From Fragum whitleyi (taxonomy: Eukaryota; Mollusca; Bivalvia; Cardiida; Cardiidae): 64,000 bases of DNA. How positions within the stretch are numbered: position 1 is the stretch's first letter; each line of letters starts with the position of its first letter. Shown here piece after piece: positions 43,801-49,800 of the stretch. Where the stretch lies: positions 3,706,501 to 3,770,500 of the forward strand of contig OX411559.1 of NCBI GenBank assembly GCA_948146395.1, in the 5' to 3' direction. The notes beneath the pieces are model-generated. The model worked only from the letters and a program-made list of their open reading frames with translations, had not been told where the DNA came from and did no database searches. Position numbers and translations under genes: made by a program.

Positions 43801-46800
43801 TGATTGTTTAGAGGAAATTAATCTCAAATTAGAGAAGAAGTCTCAAAAATATTATAATTTAGGCACTTGAAATGGGCATTCAAATAAAAAGTATAGGAGT
43901 GCTACTATTAGGGAAGGTGCTATTTTAAGAGGAAATATGGTATTTCTTTATTAAGCAGCAATCCTGACCAGATCAATTTCACAATGTTTTCAACTGAGGG
44001 TAAATGTAACTTTTCCTAACCAAATATTAATCTTTTGTGCTTATTTAACGCTTAAATTAATGACTTGCTAAAAGATTCTTTTTTATTTTCCAAGTATACT
44101 GTACCCAGACAATTTGAAATGCCTGTATCCAATACCAGAGATTTATAATTGTGAAGACGTGGAAGCTGGCTATAAAAGCAGTCGCATTTTTGGCCAGTTG
44201 TTCACCTCTTAACAATTTTAACCTCTAATAAACTCCATCTCCTTCTTGAAGAAACATGATGACACTATTAAACCCAAGCAGTGTCTTTCCTTACAGGGGG
44301 GATTGGGCGTTTTACATAATCTCCTTTGTTTTGCAAGGTGATGGGGGATTTTTTTTAAACAGAGAAAGAGTAAAAGTTCACACTATTTTTGTAATGTTGA
44401 CAATTTTCAACAAAATTCCCCCCTCCCACTTTTTAAATCCTAGAAAAAACACTGCCCCTGGGTTTTTTTTAGAGCTCTTTCAGTTCTTACCGTTGTTGTA
44501 TATATTTGGTAACAGGGTACATAACTCTGTAAGAAAGGCGATCATGTCTTGTTGAGTTCCGTTCCCTTCTATTGATTCTTCTAGCCCCTTACTGAGATAA
44601 GGGAGTGATTGTGAGGGGCCATTCTTGCCCCCTTTAACAGCCTGATAAGCTCTCCAATAGCCCTTAAATAGCCAAAAACAATAAATATAATTCATGTAAA
44701 ACAAGATGTGCTTTCAAATCACTAAAGCTCCTAGGTTTGACCTTGATATTTGACCTTGACCTTGCTACCGTAGCACATACCCAAATGAGCGGAACCCCCA
44801 GAAGACAGTTAGTTGTCAGGGGGGATGGTGCAAGGAAACATAACAAACTAGAAAGCCATGGATGGCTTGAGTCGCTCCACAGGCTTGAAATTCTTGTAAT
44901 AGCAAATAAAAGTTAACTTGATTTTAAAATATATTGGGTTCTACTGATGTTGAAAATGATTTTCAAAGTTTCCACCATATAACATAAAGAGAAATGACCT
45001 CCGCTCATAAAAAACATATTTTTTATCCAATGACAATAATTTTTGGCTGCATGATAATGAAATTACTAAGGATCATACTAATTAAGTTTGATTGATATCC
45101 ATCATTTACATTCTGAAAAAAAGATTTTCAAAGTTTCCACTATATAATATATAGAGAAATGACCTCTGCCCATAAAAAACAAAGTTTTCATCCGATCGCA
45201 ATCATTTTTGGTACACTGATACAGGGTCTCTCAAGGGTCATTTCATTGAAATTTGATTGATATCCATCAGTTATATTCTGAAAAAATGATTTTCAAAGGT
45301 TCCACAATATTACATATAGAGAAATGACCTCCGCCCATAAAACATATTTTTTTCATCTGATCACAATAATGTTTTGTGGACTGATAAAGGGTCACCCAAG
45401 GATCATTCATGTAAAATTTGGTTGATATCTATCAATTAGATTCTGAGAAAATGATTTTCAAAGTTTCTACTATAAAACATATAGAGAAATGACCTCCGCC
45501 CATAAAATACATATTTTTCATCCGATCACAATAATTTTTTGTAGACTGATAAAGGGTCTCCCAAGGATTTTTCATGTAAAATTTAATTAGTATCCATCAA
45601 TTAGAACCTGAGAAAAGTCACTTTTTACCATATTTGGAAATAAGCCATACCCATTAAATCCATGTTTTTCATTGGATCAAAATTTCTTGAACAACTTTGA
45701 AAGAGGGTCACCCAAGGATCATTCCTGTGAAGTTTGGTTGAAATTCATCCAGTAGTTTCTGAGGAGAAGATTTTTAAAGAAAAGTTAACGACCTGACGCA
45801 CAGACGCACGTACGGACAGACACACGACGGACACAATGCTATGACAATAGCCCCAGTGGCGCTAAAAACTGCTGAGTTCAGCAATGGTTCTTTAACATGC
45901 TTGGTGTAAAGAACCGTCTCACAGGACCTTGGTTTAAAACCTCGAAGAGCTTCTACAATGTTTTTTTGCCTTTTTCTTCGCTTTTGCCTTTTTTTCTTTT
46001 TGCTTTTGCCTTTTTTTGCTTTTGCATTCTTTGTAAAAGCATCCTTGGCATGCTTATCTATTTCCAAGAAAACCAAAAAAACAAATATTAACAGGAAAAA
46101 GACTAGCAAGGGTCCAGTTGCCAATGGCCCCTAGATTTTGACCTGGGCCCCTAGATTTTTTTTTGGAAAACGCCTATACCTCTAATGTTAAATATTGAAT
46201 TCAGGACATCTGGGCCCCTGAGTTCAAATCGTTAGTCATTATCCATGCATTTATTGTCAATAATTATTAGCAGAATTTTCTCCTAAATTCTAACTAGAAA
46301 GCCATGAATGGCTTGTGTCGCTCCACAGGCTTGAATTTCTTGTAATAGCAAATCTAAGTTTTGACTAGATTTTTAGATATTTTGGCTTCTACTGATGTTG
46401 AAAAGATTTTCAAAGTTTCCACTATTATAACATATAGAGAAATGACCTCCGCCCATAAAAGACATATTTTTCTTCAAATCACAATAATTTTTGGCTGAAT
46501 AATAGTGGATCACCCGAGGATCATACTAATGAAGTTTGATTGATATCCATCAATAACATTCTGAGAAAATGATTTTCAAAGTTTGCACTATATTACATAA
46601 AGTGAAATGACCTCCGCCCATAAAATATATATTTTTCATCCGATCACAATAACTTTTGGTAGACTGATAAAGGGTCACCCAAGGATCATTCATGTAAAAT
46701 TTGGTTGAAATCTATCAGTTAGGTTCTGAGAAAATGATTTTCAAAGTTTCCACTATATAACATATAGCAAAATGACCTCCGCCCATAAAATACATTTTTT

Positions 46801-49800
46801 TCATCCGATCACAATAATTTTTTGTAGACTGATAAAGGGTCACCAAGGGATCATTCATGTAAAATTTGGTTGATATCTATCAGCTAGATTCTGAGAAAAT
46901 GATTTTCAAAGTTTTCACTATATAACATATAGAGAAATGACCTCCGCCCATAAAATACATATTTTTCATCCGATCACAATATTTTTTAGTAGACTGATAA
47001 AGGGTCACCCAAGGATCATTCATGTAAAATTTGGTTGATATCCATCAGTTAGAACCTGAGAAAAGTCACTTTTTACCATATTTGGAAATTAGCCACGCCC
47101 ATTAAATCCATGTTTTTCATTGGATCAAAATTTCTTGAACAACTTTGAAAGAGGGTCACCCAAGGATCATTCCTGTGAAGTTTGGTTGAAATCCATCCAG
47201 TAGTTTCTGAGGAGAAGATTTTTAAAGAAAAAGTTTACGACCGGACGCACGGACGCACGGACGCACGTACGGACGGACGCACGACGGACACAACGCCATG
47301 ACAATAGCCCCAGTGGCTTTCAGCCAGTGGAGCTAAAAATCTATTATGATTTGAAACTGATTACCCAGTAATAGTGTTGGGAAATCAATTTCAAATCACA
47401 ATCAACAATCAGTTTTAGTTTGAAGATTAAATCAACTACCAAAGAATATATAGGATAAAAGCAATATGTGGACTGTGGAAAAAGATGAATGCCCTCCACC
47501 TGCTCCCCTTTTTATTTTTTGAGTGTTGGTGATTAATCAAAACATCGTAACTACAGCTTAAATAAGCTGTAGTTTCAATGTTATGATCATTCATCAATGA
47601 TATTTTTTGAAAGATGATTTATTTGTATTATGCACTTGGGTATTGGCACTTACGCCCTTACTTGGACCTTGCAGACAGGGCATTCTGAACATCACTCGGC
47701 CATTTCCGTAAACTGCAACAGACCTAGGATGTATTTAAGGCGGACGGGTATGTAACAAAATTGTGCATTTTGTTAGGCGGAACAGTGTTAGAAAAACTAG
47801 CACTGTAGATTAATATTTTTTACGGTAAATAACAAATGAAAAATCTTAATTTTTGAGAATGACGAATCATTCTCAAAAATTAAGATTTTTTTAGCCAGTA
47901 TTTAAGAATCTTAAGATATTTAGATAAGGATACGATGGTTTCACGTCAGTGACTTAAATGATTAGCGTTGGCGACGTCGAACGTTTTCACTCACAGTTTC
48001 GAGGGCTAACACCATTTTAACTGACGTCATCGAGTTTTTCCAAGGTTTTCCCGTACTTTTTAAAAATAGTCCGTCTATGTACATCCGAGGTTGATCGTGA
48101 GATTGGCCGAGTGGTGTTCCGAATGGGAAGACAGGGGTATGAAATAACCAAGACCTGACATGTACAACATTGGCCTTTTTACTTGTGGCCAAATACATTG
48201 TTGAAGATCACAACATGGGCCTTTCTATTTGTGGCTAAGCCGCCACCATAGTGCAGCAAAAATCCTTTTAGACGTTTGTCTCTCACCAATGGGGAGATAA
48301 TCGTAAACCTATGTGAGATAGCAGTCCGAGGCTAGAAAGGGTGTAATGGTAGTATGGGTACAAAATACCAGGAATCCATTGTTAGGTGCTCCGGCTGCCG
48401 CGATATAACTGCAAAATTGTTGAAAGCGGCGTAAAACCCATTCAAACAAACAAATCTACTTGTGGCCAAATACATTGTTGAAGATCACTAGTCTGTGGAC
48501 AAGCAAATATCAAGTCAATTTGTTTGTTTGAAAGGGGTTTTACACCACTTCCAACAATCTTTAAATTATATTGCGACTGCTGGTGCACCTAACAATGGAT
48601 TGCTGGTATTTCTCTCACCAGTTCTACCTTTACATCCTATCCTAGCCTTCAGCTGCTATCTCGCATAGGTCTAACAACTGATTCCTGGTATATCTCTTCT
48701 TAGTACTACTTTTAAATCCTATCCTAGCCTCCAGTTGCTATCTCAGAAAGGTCTACAATTATCAACCCATAGGTGAGAGACAAATAATGGGAAAGGAATG
48801 ACACAGCAAGGGATGGTACCAAGGACCTCTAGATTTACAGTCGATACAAACTGCGCTTTGACAGCGGCTATAAATATCAGGTCAAATCTTGATAATGTAC
48901 AAATGTGAGCTCAAAGATAATCCATACAAATTAATGGTTACCTTTACAAATGTTGGCATAAGAGCTATTGCACTTGTTGCATCGTCTTCGGCATCTTTGA
49001 ATCGTCTCATCTTGACCAACACAAGGGACCTATTACACAATATTTTGGCGTGTTCCTCAACAAAGTTATCATGATTTGGAAACATTTGAGCAGCTGACAG
49101 AGCGTAAGTGTAGTCATCCAAAGCATAGCCTAGTTGTCCATTATTCAGATGACCTTGTCCTCGTTCTTTGTGAAACATCATCCTAGACCAGGCTTCCTGG
49201 GCTGAAATTAACAGATCATTGTTGTCAATCAAAACTTGACTGTCGCAAAGTGGACTAATACCCCCCTACAAGTGCTTGTCAACAATGAAAAGCGATTTTC
49301 TATCAAAGGACCATAACTCTATCAAAAGTCAATGGATTGCAACACAAATATCACTTGCACATCTCTGCCTGATAGTGATAACATCTGTAAAATTTCTTAG
49401 ATATCCTCCCATTTGTTGCTGAGAAAATGAGCGGACAAGGAAATGTTAAAGGCGGACCGATCAACGGACAAGCTGACTCCTAGTTAAGAGGGGTTGGTAT
49501 AACAATACATAGACAGGATTTTAAAGGACGCTGGTTTTGTGCATCTGAGATGCACAAATAAGTAGCCAGGATCCTCAAAACTATGTGATGTGAGTCTCAT
49601 AGACTCTCTGAGGATAAACTTAAGAAAAGAATTGAGAACAGTCTTCAATCATTTCCTGAAGTTTCTCCCAAACTTTTAATATAATTCAATCAATTTCTTG
49701 ACCTTTGATCAGGGAATTACTTTTAAATTATTGTAATCTAAAAGAAATAGCCCTACACGTAAAGCAGAGACTCTGAAAGGTAAAGAATGGACCCCTAAGA

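Noticed and set aside
45774..46124. Lysine-rich minus-strand frame (AKKGKSKKKKRQKRRKRQK)
   Set aside because: It comes from a purine-rich low-complexity tract between two HINE-like elements and runs into element sequence. No splice sites or homology are apparent.
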